NCBI GenBank assembly: GCA_949358305.1
Contig: OX442324.1
Location: forward strand, 4,098,001-4,162,000
DNA length: 64,000 bases
Source: Strigamia acuminata
Lineage: Eukaryota; Arthropoda; Chilopoda; Geophilomorpha; Linotaeniidae
Reading direction: 5' to 3'
Part shown: positions 62,831 to 64,000 of the stretch, one piece after another
How the letters are laid out: every line of letters starts with the position of its first letter
How positions within the stretch are numbered: position 1 is the stretch's first letter
Made by a program: the position numbers and the translations under genes
The notes under the pieces: model-generated
Databases searched by the model: none
The model's input: only the letters and a program-made list of their open reading frames with translations
Told to the model about the DNA's origin: nothing

Positions 62831-64000
62831 TCATTCATGGTCAGAGAATTGTATTTCAACAGTTTGTACTAGAGGATTAGTCCCTTCTTCCATGTATTTG
62901 TGCTCTTTGACCTCTTCTTTACTCTCACTCAATTCAATTAGTTTACCAAGCACAAGGTCAGAGTCTCTTATTGGCTCAAAAACAAACACTTCCAAATATA
63001 GCACTTCCACCTGCCCACAATGGATACTATGCAATGATAAATTCTCCAAAAATGCACAAAGTTCCTCTGATAACTGCCGTTTGCTCAGTACAATGACACA
63101 ATATGACTATAGCAAGAGTTACTCACCAACAAACAATCTTATTTACATTAAATGCACAACGCACCTTCAAGTCCGGGTTCCACTTATTTAGCTCACACGC
63201 ATACAGTAAGCCCCGTTGTTTTTGCAGTCTTTGATGGACCATTCAAAATACCCTCCGGACTGGTGTGAACTTAAGCCTATTGACAGTGGTTATTAATTGT
63301 GTCTGTTGATACGAGGGGGAGCCACAAGTATATGTGTGTGAACAGGTTGGGAAGTTGTCTTGTTGACTTAAGGATTAGAAGTTGCTTGAAAGGGGAGAAA
63401 AAAAAGGAAAGAAAAGAAAAGAAGAGAAAAGAAGAGAAGAGAAAAGAAAAGAAAAGAAAAGAAAAAAAAAGTGGACTGTAATAATTATTCATTTAGTTTT
63501 ATTTAAAAAAAATAAAAAAATAAAAAAATAAAAAAATTCAACAATTTTTTTTTTTTAAAAATGAGATAAATAAAGAAGAAACACAAACTGTCGAATGGGC
63601 CATTTTCAATGCGTGTCCTTTCCGTAAATTAAGAATCAAATTCAGAGAGTTTTGGTTTCAAACTGAATCCAAAACCCAAAACGACTTTTTGTGAATTTAA
63701 ATTGAATAGTTTTTCTCTTTCCCTTTGACCAACAATCAGTGCTTACCCACAATGCACCCTCAAGATACGTCACATAAGTGGTTCACCTTTCCTGCACAAA
63801 AGTAGCGAGCAGACAGCTGGGTGCCACAGCACGAGTCACACACACACCACAAGATCATGGGAACGGGCGACCAAATTCCGGGATTGTTATCCTTCATGAA
63901 CACTGCGACGATGAGCATTCGCTCGGCACTGGATCGTCCAGTTCGCCAGAAGAGAAAAATCAACCACAGAAAATACTTGCAAAAGCAACTTATAGCTCTC
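62831..64000 (-). CDS. 3' part of an unrecognised gene (last two exons), runs off the window
   Basis: Two minus-strand segments join in phase 0: an open segment from the window edge to 63787 (donor GGAAAG|GTGAAC) and 63073-62831 (acceptor CGGCAG, stop TGA). The first reads ...[20 protein letters not shown], then [20 protein letters not shown] and ARYFCAGK. The second reads [31 protein letters not shown] and ends in a Glu-rich tail, [10 protein letters not shown]. Composition and conserved-looking Trp/Cys pattern argue for real coding sequence, but I cannot assign a family. The true 5' edge of the upstream exon is unclear; an acceptor-like TTTTGCAAG is at about 63976. Convergent with the SLC16 gene. 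Confidence 0.5.
63403..63472. repeat. GAAAA/GAGAA purine-rich simple repeat
   Basis: About 70 bp of imperfect GAAAA and AGAGA units, strand-asymmetric purine tract. It lies in the intron of the minus-strand gene at the right edge. Confidence 0.85.

Overview
This is a 64 kb piece of an AT-rich animal genome, most likely from an invertebrate. The genes have short GT-AG introns, the repertoire is metazoan (STIM, an ARHGAP6-type RhoGAP, SLC16 transporters), and there is a eukaryotic tRNA-Ser, MITE-like hairpins and a very large Gypsy/Ty3-type LTR retrotransposon. I cannot name the species.

Layout, left to right. (1) 136-3552 +: SUPT20H (SAGA subunit Spt20), 12 exons. (2) 3749-5153 +: ALG5, dolichyl-phosphate glucosyltransferase, 7 exons. 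(3) 5644-13127 -: ARHGAP6/36-family RhoGAP, 10 exons plus a possible alternative first exon, convergent with ALG5; one intron holds a TIR element (MITE) filled with a minisatellite. (4) 16669-16750 -: tRNA-Ser(TGA). (5) 17143-20143 -: CWH43/PGAP2IP, GPI-anchor lipid remodelling, 12 exons, one of them followed by a GC-AG intron. (6) 21056-28099 +: STIM, the ER calcium sensor, divergent from CWH43; a 134-bp-arm hairpin sits between their start codons. (7) 28.2-37.4 kb: gene-poor, with a decayed LINE reverse transcriptase remnant, diverged repeats, a 45-bp tandem repeat and a weak candidate 120-aa gene. (8) 37389-39776 - and 43111-61989 +: two monocarboxylate-transporter-like (SLC16) genes, head to head. 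(9) 44121-59047: a 14.9 kb LTR retrotransposon inside intron 1 of the second transporter gene. (10) 62831-64000 -: 3' end of an unrecognised gene that runs off the window.

The retrotransposon is the most striking object. Its 1005-bp LTRs look identical by eye. It has an ACCT target-site duplication, a proline-tRNA-like primer-binding site, an intact 1260-aa gag with a zinc knuckle, and an intact pol (protease, RT, RNase H, integrase) in the -1 frame. The gag-pol overlap carries a textbook frameshift signal: A AAA AAC, a 6-nt spacer, then a 10-bp stem. A third, intact 1015-aa ORF lies in the env position but has no signal peptide or membrane segment. A splice-acceptor-like site lies 12 nt before its ATG. 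A second exact copy of the polypurine tract lies near the 3' end of pol. All of this suggests a recently inserted, possibly still active element with an undescribed accessory protein.

All gene models were built by joining exons by hand on splice consensus, reading phase and recalled family conservation. No alignment or expression data were available. Recalled human sequences were used only as guides.
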